Assembly: GCA_011322715.1 (NCBI GenBank)
Contig: DRLX01000099.1
Span: forward strand, 1 to 6,693
Length of the DNA: 6,693 nucleotides
Reading direction: 5' to 3'
Origin: Desulfobulbaceae bacterium
GTDB lineage: Bacteria > Desulfobacterota > Desulfobulbia > Desulfobulbales > Desulfobulbaceae
Each line of letters begins with the position of its first letter. Position 1 is the stretch's first letter. Positions 1-6,015 of the stretch are shown in pieces. The notes beneath the pieces were generated by a model, which saw only the letters and a program-made list of their open reading frames with translations, was not told the DNA's origin and did not search any database. The translations under genes and the position numbers were made by a program.

Positions 1-1122
1 AAAAACGTACTGGGCACCATAATGCAGAGCCTGATCATGATATCGATTATTTCAATCGAATGGGTCTATTTCGGGTATTCCATGTCCTTTGGTCCGGACG
101 TGGGTGGATTCATAGGTGATTTATCCTGGTTTGCCCTGCATGGCGTTACCAACGCTCCCAGCAGCCAGTACGCGACCACGATCCCGCAAACGGTTTTTAT
201 GATTTACCAGTGCATGTTTGCGATTATCACTCCGGCACTCATCACCGGCGCCTTTGCCGAACGGGTTCGTTTTGCTCCTTTTGCGCTCTTTAGTCTTCTC
301 TGGGCGCTGTTGGTCTACAACCCGGTCTGTCACTGGATATGGGGGAGCGGCGGCTGGCTGGCCAAAATAGGCGTGCTCGACTTTGCAGGCGGCCTGGTCG
401 TCCACGCGACCTGCGGTATGGCGGCCCTGGCCTCGGTCATGGTCATCGGCCCAAGAAAGGGTTATGGACAACGGAGCTTCATGCCCCATAACCTGCCCAT
501 GACCATGCTGGGAACCGGCCTGCTCTGGTTCGGCTGGTTCGGCTTTAACGGTGGTTCGGCGCTTGCGGCCAATGATGTCGCCGCCACCGCATTTGTCGCC
601 ACCCATCTCGGCGGCATGGCCGGTATGGCCATGTGGACACTGATGGAATGGTGGCGATTAGGCAAACCGACCACCCTGGGTGCGGCCTCCGGCGCGGTTG
701 CCGGACTGGCAACGATCACGCCTGCGGCCGGCTTTGTCGGCCCCAACGGTGCCATTGCCATCGGCCTTATCGCCGGGCTTGTGTGTTACGGCGCCGTGAA
801 CTTGAAATCAAAGCTCCAGTTTGACGATTCCCTGGATGTTGTCGGTATCCATGGGGTCGGCGGCATCACCGGGACCATTCTCCTTGGCATTTTTGCAACC
901 AGGGCCGCAAATCCCGGCGGTGTCGACGGCCTGTTGGCAGGAAGCACGGCCCAGCTCGGCCATCAGATAATAGGCGTTGTTGCAGTCTCAGCCTATGCCT
1001 TTGTCGTCAGCTGGCTGCTTTTAAAAGCCATTCATGCTACCATGGGACTCCGGCTTTCCGAAGACGGAGAGGTTGAAGGTCTTGATTCGGCCGAGCACAC
1101 GGAAACCGCATATAATACATAA
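1..1122 (+). CDS. amtB: Ammonium channel AmtB, 5'-partial
   Basis: Inner-membrane Amt/Mep/Rh channel that conducts ammonium/ammonia into the cytoplasm. The reading frame is open to the left edge, and the visible protein starts at KNVL, which matches the start of TM2 in E. coli AmtB. The signal sequence, periplasmic N-terminus and TM1 (roughly 40 residues of the mature protein) lie outside the window, so the ATG at 22 is internal. Pore residues are all present. The Phe-gate residues are the codons at 217-219 (MFAIIT) and 544-546 (GFNGGS). The Asp of DFAGG is at 379-381, and the twin histidines are at 403-405 (VVHATCG) and 850-852 (GIHGVGG). The C-terminal tail (GLRLSEDGEVEGLD to AYNT) matches the cytoplasmic tail that contacts GlnK in E. 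coli. A PII gene follows 203 bases downstream, the classic amtB-glnK pairing. Identification is very secure; the symbol is by family, and paralogues named amt are possible. Confidence 0.96.
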   Translation, partial: KNVLGTIMQSLIMISIISIEWVYFGYSMSFGPDVGGFIGDLSWFALHGVTNAPSSQYATTIPQTVFMIYQCMFAIITPALITGAFAERVRFAPFALFSLLWALLVYNPVCHWIWGSGGWLAKIGVLDFAGGLVVHATCGMAALASVMVIGPRKGYGQRSFMPHNLPMTMLGTGLLWFGWFGFNGGSALAANDVAATAFVATHLGGMAGMAMWTLMEWWRLGKPTTLGAASGAVAGLATITPAAGFVGPNGAIAIGLIAGLVCYGAVNLKSKLQFDDSLDVVGIHGVGGITGTILLGIFATRAANPGGVDGLLAGSTAQLGHQIIGVVAVSAYAFVVSWLLLKAIHATMGLRLSEDGEVEGLDSAEHTETAYNT

Positions 1123-1201
1123 AATTGACCCCTTCATGGGCCGGGAGACATGATTTCCCGAATCAGGTTCCATGCAGGAACGAAGAAATCGGTAATTACC
1201 A

Positions 1202-1214
1202 TGCCCTTTGGGCA
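1202..1214. promoter_or_regulatory. Short palindrome in amtB-PII gap, possible operator
   Basis: TGCCC-TTT-GGGCA is a perfect 5-base inverted repeat around a 3-base centre, about 110 bases before the PII start. Its outer TGC...GCA arms recall the ends of NtrC sites, but it is 13 rather than 17 bases long and lacks the rest of the consensus. I found no -24/-12 or good -35/-10 pair in the 203-base gap (1123-1325), so read-through from amtB is the simplest source of PII transcript. A second weak hairpin (CGGGA at 1142-1146 with TCCCG at 1156-1160) is the only other structure seen. Regulatory function is speculative. Confidence 0.2.
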
Positions 1215-1325
1215 CAACAAACCATGAAAGCAGGCCCGGCGGACAACCCATTGTTTCGCCTCTGCAGGCGGTCACTCTCGGCGCCCTGTCTTCCGGCCCC
1301 TGTTTTCTGATAACGAGGTTGAGAA

Positions 1326-1664
1326 ATGAAAAAAATAGAGGTTATTATCAAGCCCTTTAAGCTTGATGACGTCAAAGAGGCCTTAAACGGAATCGGCATT
1401 AAGGGAATGACCATTTCCGAAGTCAAGGGATACGGCCGCCAGAAAGGTCACACGGAAATCTATCGCGGCGCGGAATACGTCGTGGATTTTCTGCCGAAAA
1501 TAAAACTCGAGATCATCATTGACACCGATCAGGTCGACCAGGTCATCGAGACGGTTGTCTCGGCGGCCAGGACCGGCAAAATCGGGGACGGCAAGATCTT
1601 TGTCCTGCCGGTTGAAAAAATTGTCCGCGTGCGTACAGGAGAGACCGACCACGAGGCCATCTAA
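1326..1664 (+). CDS. glnB: PII nitrogen regulatory protein (GlnB/GlnK family)
   Basis: Small trimeric cytoplasmic signal protein that integrates 2-oxoglutarate, ATP/ADP and, through GlnD, glutamine status. The product has 112 residues, the exact family length. The T-loop carries the uridylylation site Tyr51 within RGAEYVVDF, preceded by the conserved KGYGRQKGH segment (34-42). The B-loop TGKIGDGKIFV (83-93) and the C-terminal RVRTGE (101-106) complete the nucleotide and 2-oxoglutarate sites. The start is supported by GAGG at 1315-1318, 7 bases before the ATG. Position next to amtB argues for the GlnK role (plugging the channel), while Lys3 and Asp54 in the T-loop resemble enteric GlnB rather than GlnK, which has Asn54. 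The sub-family name is therefore ambiguous and the symbol is a choice. glnD follows immediately, so modifier and substrate are co-encoded. Confidence 0.95.
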   Translation: MKKIEVIIKPFKLDDVKEALNGIGIKGMTISEVKGYGRQKGHTEIYRGAEYVVDFLPKIKLEIIIDTDQVDQVIETVVSAARTGKIGDGKIFVLPVEKIVRVRTGETDHEAI

Positions 1665-4235
1665 ATGTCAAAGGAGCTGCATGCACAGCAGGCGGCACTG
1701 GAGGAGTTATGGCGACAGGGACTCAGCGGCCATGAACTCCTCCACAGGCACACCACTCTAGTTGATGATTTTATCATTGACCGGTTTACAGGTTCACCGG
1801 CAATACACAACAACAAGGGCCGTATAGCTTTGATAGCCCTTGGGGGATATGGTCGACGCGAGCTCTATCCCTTTTCCGATATCGACCTCCTGCTTCTCCA
1901 CGATTGGCGTTCGGGAAAAATCATGCAGGAGGTGTCGGAATCCATCCTCTATCCGCTCTGGGACGCCGGTTTTGAGGTGGGGCATTCCGTGCGTGGAATC
2001 AAAGATGCCATCCGATTTGCCGGAGAGGACTTCTTTTTCCAGGTCGCCCTGCTGGACGCCCGTCTCTTGACCGGCTCCGAACCGCTTTTTGACAAACTGC
2101 TGGGCCGCTATCAAAAGAAAATACTTGACGGCAATCGACATAGATTTGTCAAAACCATGGAAAAATTCCGCGCCCAACGGAGAAAAAACCATGGTTCGCA
2201 TGCCTACCTTCTTGAACCCCACATCAAGGAGGGTAAGGGGGGGATGCGGGATATCCAGGCAATGCTCTGGGTAGCCAGGGCTGTTTTCGGGCTTTCCGGA
2301 CTTGACGCCATGACGGATGCCGGGCTCCTCACCACCGAAGATCGGGAAAAATTTACCGGGTCCTGGGACATGCTGGCCCGTATCAGAAACCGCCTTCACT
2401 ACATCAGCCGCAGAAAAAACGACCGGCTGAATTTTGAATACCAGGAGGAAATGGCCGCCGGTTTCGGCTATCGCGATACCAAAGGCCAGTTAGCCGTTGA
2501 ACAGTTTATGCGGCATGTGTACGGACACCTGCAGAATATTGCCGTTATCACGGACCTTTTTTTCGAGCATGTCCACGAGGTTCTGGGTTTAAGCGGAAAA
2601 AAAGGAAAAGAGCGGGTCCTGGAAAAGGCCATTATTGAACGGGGCGGTTCTCTGCATCTCGTCAATCCGGGCGAGCTTGAAAAACGACCCTATCTCATGA
2701 TGCGCGTCTTTCTTCAGGCCGGGCGTACAGGCCTGCCCCTGCATCATCGTCTCCGCCAGCAGATAAGCGGGCACCTCCATCTGGTTGATGGTCGTTTTCG
2801 CAGCTCCCGCAGATCGGCAAAACCGTTTATCGACCTGCTCATGCAAGCAAAAGAGGTTATGACCGTTCTGGAGGCCATGCTGGAGACCGGGTTGCTGACC
2901 GCCTACATCCCCGAATTTGCCGGAATTGAATCCCTGGCCCAGCATGATCTTTATCATATTTACACCGTTGATCGTCATCAACTGCAGACCGTGGCCGAGC
3001 TGCACACGTTGCGCGATCAGGAGAAAGAACTGTTTGACGGCCTACCGGCACCGCATATTCTTTACCTGGCGGCCCTGCTCCATGATATCGGCAAGGGCCA
3101 CCATACGGACCATTCCAAACTGGGGTCTGAAATGATCAGGGACGTCGGCATGCGCCTGGGGCTATCGGAGGAGGAAATCAACACGCTTTCGTTTCTCGTT
3201 CGTTATCATCTCTTTTTACCGGAAAATGCCCTGCGTCGTGACCTTGAAGATCATGATTTTATCCGACAGACGGCGGACCTGATCGGCTCCAATGACCGTT
3301 TGACCATGCTCTACCTGCTGAGTATCGCCGATTCCAAGGCAACCGGTCCATCCGCCTGGTCGGCCTGGAAGGCCACCCTGCTGGCCGAACTTTTTTTAAA
3401 AACAAAATCCTGCCTGGATGCTGCCTGTGTGGCCGGGGCGGAAGAAGAGGACGAAGGACAGGGCGCTTCCTGGCTCAGGCAACGAGTTGCGGAGCTGGTG
3501 GCCGATGACGGGCAACTGCGCAGGCAGCTACAGGACCTTCCCGATGATTACCTGACCAGTTTCACGCCGGAATCCGTTGCCCGGCACCTGCAGCTGCACA
3601 GGAAGTATGCCGGTCGATTGCAACAACGGGTGCTTCTTTTTCCCGAGACCCGCCAGGGGTACTGGTCGCTGCTCATGCTCAGTAAGGACAGAGCGGGACT
3701 GCTTGCCAAACTCTGCGGTGTGCTGGCCCTGCACAATTTTTCCGTCCTTGCCGCCCAAATCTTTACCTGGCCTGACGGTACAGTGGTAGATGTCCTTGAC
3801 GTGCAACCCATTGCCGAGACTGAGTTTGATGAACAGAAGTGGCAGGCACTTGAAGAAGATCTGAACAAAGCGGTCAACTATCGTCTTGATGTCGGCTTGA
3901 AACTGCACGGTAAAAAACACGGTTTTGGCGTAGGCCCCAGACGCAAAGTCCAGCAGTTGGAACTGAAGGTGGTCCTTGACAATGAATCGTCACGAAAATT
4001 TACCGTTATCGAGGTCTATGGGGCAGATGCACCCGGTGCGCTGTATCAGCTCACCCAAACCCTGTCCGACTTCGGGCTTGATATCCACCGGGCAAGGATC
4101 GCCACCGAAGTGGAACAGTTAATCGATATTTTTTACGTTCTTAAACGAGACGGCTCCAAACTAGTCGACCCGGAGCAGCAGGAAATGATCAGAAAGACCC
4201 TGCTCAAAATCATCGGCATGGATGAAGTTGAGTAA
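1665..4235 (+). CDS. glnD: Bifunctional PII uridylyltransferase/uridylyl-removing enzyme GlnD
   Basis: Cytoplasmic glutamine sensor that attaches UMP to Tyr51 of PII when glutamine is low and removes it when glutamine is high. The 856 residues are slightly fewer than the roughly 890 of E. coli, mostly because of a shorter N-terminus. Domains in order: nucleotidyltransferase with GGYGRRELYPFSDIDLL at 60-76 (catalytic Asp72 and Asp74); the associated KGGMRD motif at 191-196; an HD hydrolase domain with His438 and the His473-Asp474 pair of HDIGKG; then two ACT domains at about 666-740 and 779-850 that would bind glutamine. All catalytic motifs are intact, so both activities are expected. An acidic stretch (AEEEDEGQ) lies between the HD and ACT regions. 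The start codon directly follows the PII stop (TAAATG), with GAGG at 1653-1656 inside the PII coding end serving as ribosome binding site, which points to translational coupling. A G7 run at 2237-2243 lies in the coding sequence. Confidence 0.97.
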   Translation: MSKELHAQQAALEELWRQGLSGHELLHRHTTLVDDFIIDRFTGSPAIHNNKGRIALIALGGYGRRELYPFSDIDLLLLHDWRSGKIMQEVSESILYPLWDAGFEVGHSVRGIKDAIRFAGEDFFFQVALLDARLLTGSEPLFDKLLGRYQKKILDGNRHRFVKTMEKFRAQRRKNHGSHAYLLEPHIKEGKGGMRDIQAMLWVARAVFGLSGLDAMTDAGLLTTEDREKFTGSWDMLARIRNRLHYISRRKNDRLNFEYQEEMAAGFGYRDTKGQLAVEQFMRHVYGHLQNIAVITDLFFEHVHEVLGLSGKKGKERVLEKAIIERGGSLHLVNPGELEKRPYLMMRVFLQAGRTGLPLHHRLRQQISGHLHLVDGRFRSSRRSAKPFIDLLMQAKEVMTVLEAMLETGLLTAYIPEFAGIESLAQHDLYHIYTVDRHQLQTVAELHTLRDQEKELFDGLPAPHILYLAALLHDIGKGHHTDHSKLGSEMIRDVGMRLGLSEEEINTLSFLVRYHLFLPENALRRDLEDHDFIRQTADLIGSNDRLTMLYLLSIADSKATGPSAWSAWKATLLAELFLKTKSCLDAACVAGAEEEDEGQGASWLRQRVAELVADDGQLRRQLQDLPDDYLTSFTPESVARHLQLHRKYAGRLQQRVLLFPETRQGYWSLLMLSKDRAGLLAKLCGVLALHNFSVLAAQIFTWPDGTVVDVLDVQPIAETEFDEQKWQALEEDLNKAVNYRLDVGLKLHGKKHGFGVGPRRKVQQLELKVVLDNESSRKFTVIEVYGADAPGALYQLTQTLSDFGLDIHRARIATEVEQLIDIFYVLKRDGSKLVDPEQQEMIRKTLLKIIGMDEVE

Positions 4236-4245
4236 CACCTAAATT

Positions 4246-4332
4246 GAGCGTTTCACCCATTTGCAAATAGAAAAAAGATTAATGATTACAATGAGTTCTA
4301 TTGTTAAAGTGTTGCAGATTGGTGAAACGCTC
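4246..4332. repeat. Left hairpin lobe of palindromic element
   Basis: GAGCGTTTCACC at 4246-4257 is perfectly complementary to GGTGAAACGCTC at 4321-4332. After one C/T mismatch the stem continues with ATTTGCAA (4259-4266) against TTGCAGAT (4312-4319), one pair being G-U in RNA. This gives about 20 pairs in 21 positions. The A/T-rich loop has further potential: AATAGAA at 4266-4272 against TTCTATT at 4296-4302. The outermost GAGCG is also part of the terminal repeat, so this lobe and the outer stem compete for the same bases. Confidence 0.85.
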
Positions 4333-4335
4333 CGG

Positions 4336-4437
4336 GATTTTCATTTTGCCCCAATCTGCCTCGCCTTGAGGTATTCCATGTAGGCTCAACTACAATGAAA
4401 CACCTCAAAACTCGCATCTTGGGACAAAATGAAAATC
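4336..4437. repeat. Right hairpin lobe of palindromic element
   Basis: GATTTTCATTTTG at 4336-4348 is perfectly complementary to CAAAATGAAAATC at 4425-4437. After one C/A mismatch the stem continues with CCCAA (4350-4354) against TTGGG (4419-4423). Nested inside are TTGAGGT (4366-4372) against ACCTCAA (4402-4408) and a terminal hairpin TGTAG (4379-4383) with CTACA (4390-4394) closing a 6-base loop. The lobe can therefore fold almost from base to tip. Three bases (4333-4335) separate it from the left lobe. Confidence 0.85.
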
Positions 4438-4470
4438 GCTCAATTCAGGTAACAGGCCTATTTTTTTCTG

Positions 4471-4480
4471 CCAATATTGG
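4471..4480. promoter_or_regulatory. CCAATATTGG palindrome upstream of glnA
   Basis: A perfect 10-base palindrome 99 bases before the glnA start, just after a T7 tract (4461-4467) and before A/T-rich DNA. Promoter elements for glnA are not clear: TAAAAT occurs at 4483-4488 and 4505-4510, but neither has a good -35 hexamer at 16-18 bases. TTGGAA at 4477-4482 overlaps the palindrome but is 22 bases from the second TAAAAT. The site could be an operator overlapping a weak promoter. This is inference from position and symmetry only. Confidence 0.3.
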
Positions 4481-4525
4481 AATAAAATAATGCCGAATTA
4501 CACGTAAAATGGTAAGGAATGTGTG

Positions 4526-4541
4526 TCCGGTCAGCGCCGGA
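4526..4541 (+). other. Small hairpin in glnA leader
   Basis: TCCGG at 4526-4530 pairs with CCGGA at 4537-4541. A T-G wobble inside leaves a CAGC tetraloop, giving about six pairs. It lies 24 bases upstream of the glnA ribosome binding site, so it does not mask it. It might stabilise the leader or be incidental. Confidence 0.3.
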
Positions 4542-4565
4542 TCATTTTATCAATCATCCAAGAAC

Positions 4566-4571
4566 AAGGAG
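4566..4571 (+). promoter_or_regulatory. glnA ribosome binding site, decides the start
   Basis: AAGGAG sits 7 bases before the ATG at 4579. It fixes the glnA start there rather than at the in-frame ATG at 4519, which would add 20 residues unrelated to the family and has no comparably good site in front of it. Confidence 0.85.
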
Positions 4572-4578
4572 ATGGAAC

Positions 4579-5907
4579 ATGACGCGCGAAGAGATAATGA
4601 AAATCATTGAAGAGCAGAACGTGCACTTCTTTCGGCTGCAGTTTGTCGATATTTTCGGATTTATGAAAAATATCGCCATTCCGCTCAGCCAGATCGAGAA
4701 GGCACTGGATGGCCAGATGATGTTTGATGGTTCATCCATTGATGGTTTTGTCCGTATTAACGAGTCGGACATGTACCTGAAACCGGATTACAACACCTTT
4801 TGTGTTCTTCCCTGGAGAAATCAGGACGGAACCAATGCCGCCCGGATCATCTGCGATGTCTACAAATCCGACGGCACACCTTTTGAAGGTTGTCCGCGCA
4901 ATAATCTCAAACGTGTCCTGGCAGATGCCAAGGACATGGGCTACACCATGAACGTCGGTACAGAGGCTGAATTTTTCCTGTTTGAGAAAGATGAAATGGG
5001 TGACGCGACCACGGTTACCCATGATGTGGCCGGCTATTTTGACGTTGATCCCGATGACTGCGGTATCAACTGCCGTCGTGAAATTATCGAGACCCTGGAA
5101 GCCATGGGTTTTGAAATAGAGGCTTCCCACCATGAGGTTGCCGAAGGCCAGCATGAGGTCAACTTCAAATACGCCGATGCTCTTACCGCCGCAGACAACA
5201 CCCTGACTTTCAAATGGGTAGTTCGTTCCATCGCCGCCCGGCACGGCCTGCATGCCACCTTTATGCCTAAACCTGTTTTCGGCATCAACGGTTCGGGAAT
5301 GCATACCAACCAGTCACTCTTCAACCTGGACGGCACCAACGCCTTCTTTGACGAAAACGGACCTTTGCAGCTCTCTGAAACCTGCTATAAATACATTGCC
5401 GGTATCGCCAAGAACGCCAAGGGTTTTGTTGCTGTAACCAATCCGCTGGTTAACTCCTACAAACGTCTGGTTCCCGGATACGAGGCACCGGTTTATGTTG
5501 CCTGGTCCGCGTCCAACCGTTCCGCCCTGATCCGCATCCCCGCTTCTCGCGGACTGGGAACACGCACCGAGGTTCGTTGTCCGGACCCGGCCTGTAACCC
5601 CTATCTTGGTTTTGCCATGATGCTGACCGCCGGACTTGACGGCGTGAAAAATAATCTGCAGGCGCCGGATTCCGTTGATCAGGATATCTTCAAGATGACC
5701 CCTGCCGAGAAAGAAGCCGCCGGCATCGACAGCCTGCCCGCAAATCTGGAAGAGGCGATTAACGCCCTGAAGGCCAATCCCATCGCCAAAGAGGCCCTTG
5801 GCGAACACATCTTTGCCAAGTATGTGGAAGGCAAGGAAAAGGAATGGGATAGTTATCGTACCGCAGTCACCGACTGGGAACTGGAGAACTACCTGGATAA
5901 CTATTAG
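4579..5907 (+). CDS. glnA: Glutamine synthetase type I, alpha subtype
   Basis: Cytoplasmic dodecameric enzyme that condenses glutamate and ammonia with ATP to glutamine, the main ammonium-assimilation step. The product has 442 residues, close to the 444 of Bacillus subtilis GlnA and shorter than the beta subtype (about 470). Visible features: FDGSS with Asp50; metal-site glutamates Glu129 and Glu131 in TEAEFFLF; Glu186 and Glu193 in the SHHEVAEGQHEV stretch; His242 in GSGMHTN; the flap loop SYKRLVPGYEAP with Glu302. The beta-type adenylylation Tyr (NLYDLP context) is replaced by Phe371 in DIFKMTPAEK, and the beta-specific insertion is absent. Arg59 (GFVRINESDMYL) corresponds to Arg62 of B. 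subtilis, which mediates glutamine feedback inhibition. The start is fixed by AAGGAG at 4566-4571. It lies downstream of glnD but is separated from it by 343 bases including a palindromic element, so it probably has its own promoter. Confidence 0.97.
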   Translation: MTREEIMKIIEEQNVHFFRLQFVDIFGFMKNIAIPLSQIEKALDGQMMFDGSSIDGFVRINESDMYLKPDYNTFCVLPWRNQDGTNAARIICDVYKSDGTPFEGCPRNNLKRVLADAKDMGYTMNVGTEAEFFLFEKDEMGDATTVTHDVAGYFDVDPDDCGINCRREIIETLEAMGFEIEASHHEVAEGQHEVNFKYADALTAADNTLTFKWVVRSIAARHGLHATFMPKPVFGINGSGMHTNQSLFNLDGTNAFFDENGPLQLSETCYKYIAGIAKNAKGFVAVTNPLVNSYKRLVPGYEAPVYVAWSASNRSALIRIPASRGLGTRTEVRCPDPACNPYLGFAMMLTAGLDGVKNNLQAPDSVDQDIFKMTPAEKEAAGIDSLPANLEEAINALKANPIAKEALGEHIFAKYVEGKEKEWDSYRTAVTDWELENYLDNY

Positions 5908-5917
5908 CCCTCTCCAT

Positions 5918-5939
5918 TACCCTTGCACAGGCGAGGGTA
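5918..5939 (+). terminator. Stem-loop directly after glnA (first of two)
   Basis: TACCCTTGC (5918-5926) pairs with GCGAGGGTA (5931-5939) around an ACAG loop. This makes nine pairs, one of them U-G in the RNA. It begins 10 bases after the glnA stop. No T run follows, so it is more likely a 3'-end protector or processing site than a stand-alone intrinsic terminator. Confidence 0.5.
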
Positions 5940-5953
5940 CATATAGGTACTAC

Positions 5954-5990
5954 CAAAGGGGAATATCCGCTGAAGCGGAATTCCCCTTTG
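5954..5990. terminator. Strong stem-loop between glnA and DUF721 gene (second of two)
   Basis: CAAAGGGGAAT (5954-5964) plus TCCGC (5966-5970) pair with GCGGAATTCCCCTTTG (5975-5990) around a TGAA loop. That is 16 pairs with a single bulged A at 5965. The stem is long and stable enough to terminate or to protect the glnA message, but the downstream bases are CCCGTTGAAT with no U tract on either strand. It ends 25 bases before the next start codon. It could be a partial or factor-assisted terminator that lowers downstream expression. Confidence 0.6.
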
Positions 5991-6010
5991 CCCGTTGAAT
6001 AACCCGGCAT

Positions 6011-6015
6011 AGGGG
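6011..6015 (+). promoter_or_regulatory. Ribosome binding site abutting the DUF721 start
   Basis: AGGGG lies directly against the ATG at 6016 with no spacer, whereas 5-9 bases is usual. An in-frame TAG at 6010-6012 rules out any start further upstream, and the next candidate (TTG at 6043) has no purine-rich site. Initiation here is probably weak, or relies on the A-rich start of the coding region. Confidence 0.45.

Larger units (their letters stand above)
4238..4449. mobile_element. MITE-like palindromic element between glnD and glnA
   Basis: A 212-base non-coding element. The ends are inverted repeats: CCTAAATTGAGCG at 4238-4250 against CGCTCAATTCAGG at 4437-4449, with 12 of 13 bases complementary. 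The pentamer TAACA directly flanks it on both sides (4233-4237 and 4450-4454), as expected for a target-site duplication; the left copy contains the glnD stop codon. Inside are two large hairpin lobes, described separately. No open frame encodes a transposase, so if mobile it is non-autonomous. Subtracting the element and one TAACA leaves a 126-base ancestral glnD-glnA spacer. Alternative: a structured leader RNA of glnA with a three-way junction. The flanking duplication favours insertion, but a 5-base match can arise by chance and no second copy is visible here. A weak outward promoter-like pair (TTGAGG at 4366, TACAAT at 4391, 19 bases apart) lies inside. Confidence 0.55.

Noticed and set aside
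1125..1310. Small 61-codon reading frame in the amtB-PII gap
   Set aside because: There is no ribosome binding site before its ATG, the composition is unlike a folded protein, and no family features are seen.
1123..1325. Sigma-54 promoter or NtrC site in the amtB-PII gap
   Set aside because: No GG-N10-GC pair in a suitable context was found, and the short TGCCC/GGGCA palindrome does not match the 17-base NtrC consensus.
2237..2243. G7 run in glnD as a phase-variation site
   Set aside because: The frame is intact, the run encodes the conserved KGGMRD motif, and a 7-base run alone is weak evidence for switching.
4366..4396. Promoter TTGAGG-N19-TACAAT inside the palindromic element driving glnA
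   Set aside because: The 19-base spacer is poor, both hexamers lie within hairpin arms whose sequence is constrained by pairing, and the match is weak. Kept only as a remark in the element entry.
4437..4467. Palindromic element plus T7 tract as an intrinsic terminator for glnD
   Set aside because: The T tract begins 10 or more bases after the outer stem, too far for intrinsic termination.
4478..4493. Sigma-54-like -24/-12 pair (TTGG...TGC) before glnA
   Set aside because: The GG and GC are 11 rather than 10 bases apart and the TGGCAC context is missing. Sigma-54 is strict about this spacing.
4519..4578. Upstream ATG giving a 20-residue longer GlnA
   Set aside because: The added residues do not resemble the family N-terminus, while AAGGAG sits 7 bases before the ATG at 4579 and MTREEIMKII matches the Bacillus-type start.
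4732..5304. Long antisense reading frame opposite glnA
   Set aside because: It lies entirely opposite a strongly conserved gene and its product has no recognisable motif; it is a by-product of codon usage in glnA. The same applies to antisense frames opposite amtB and glnD.
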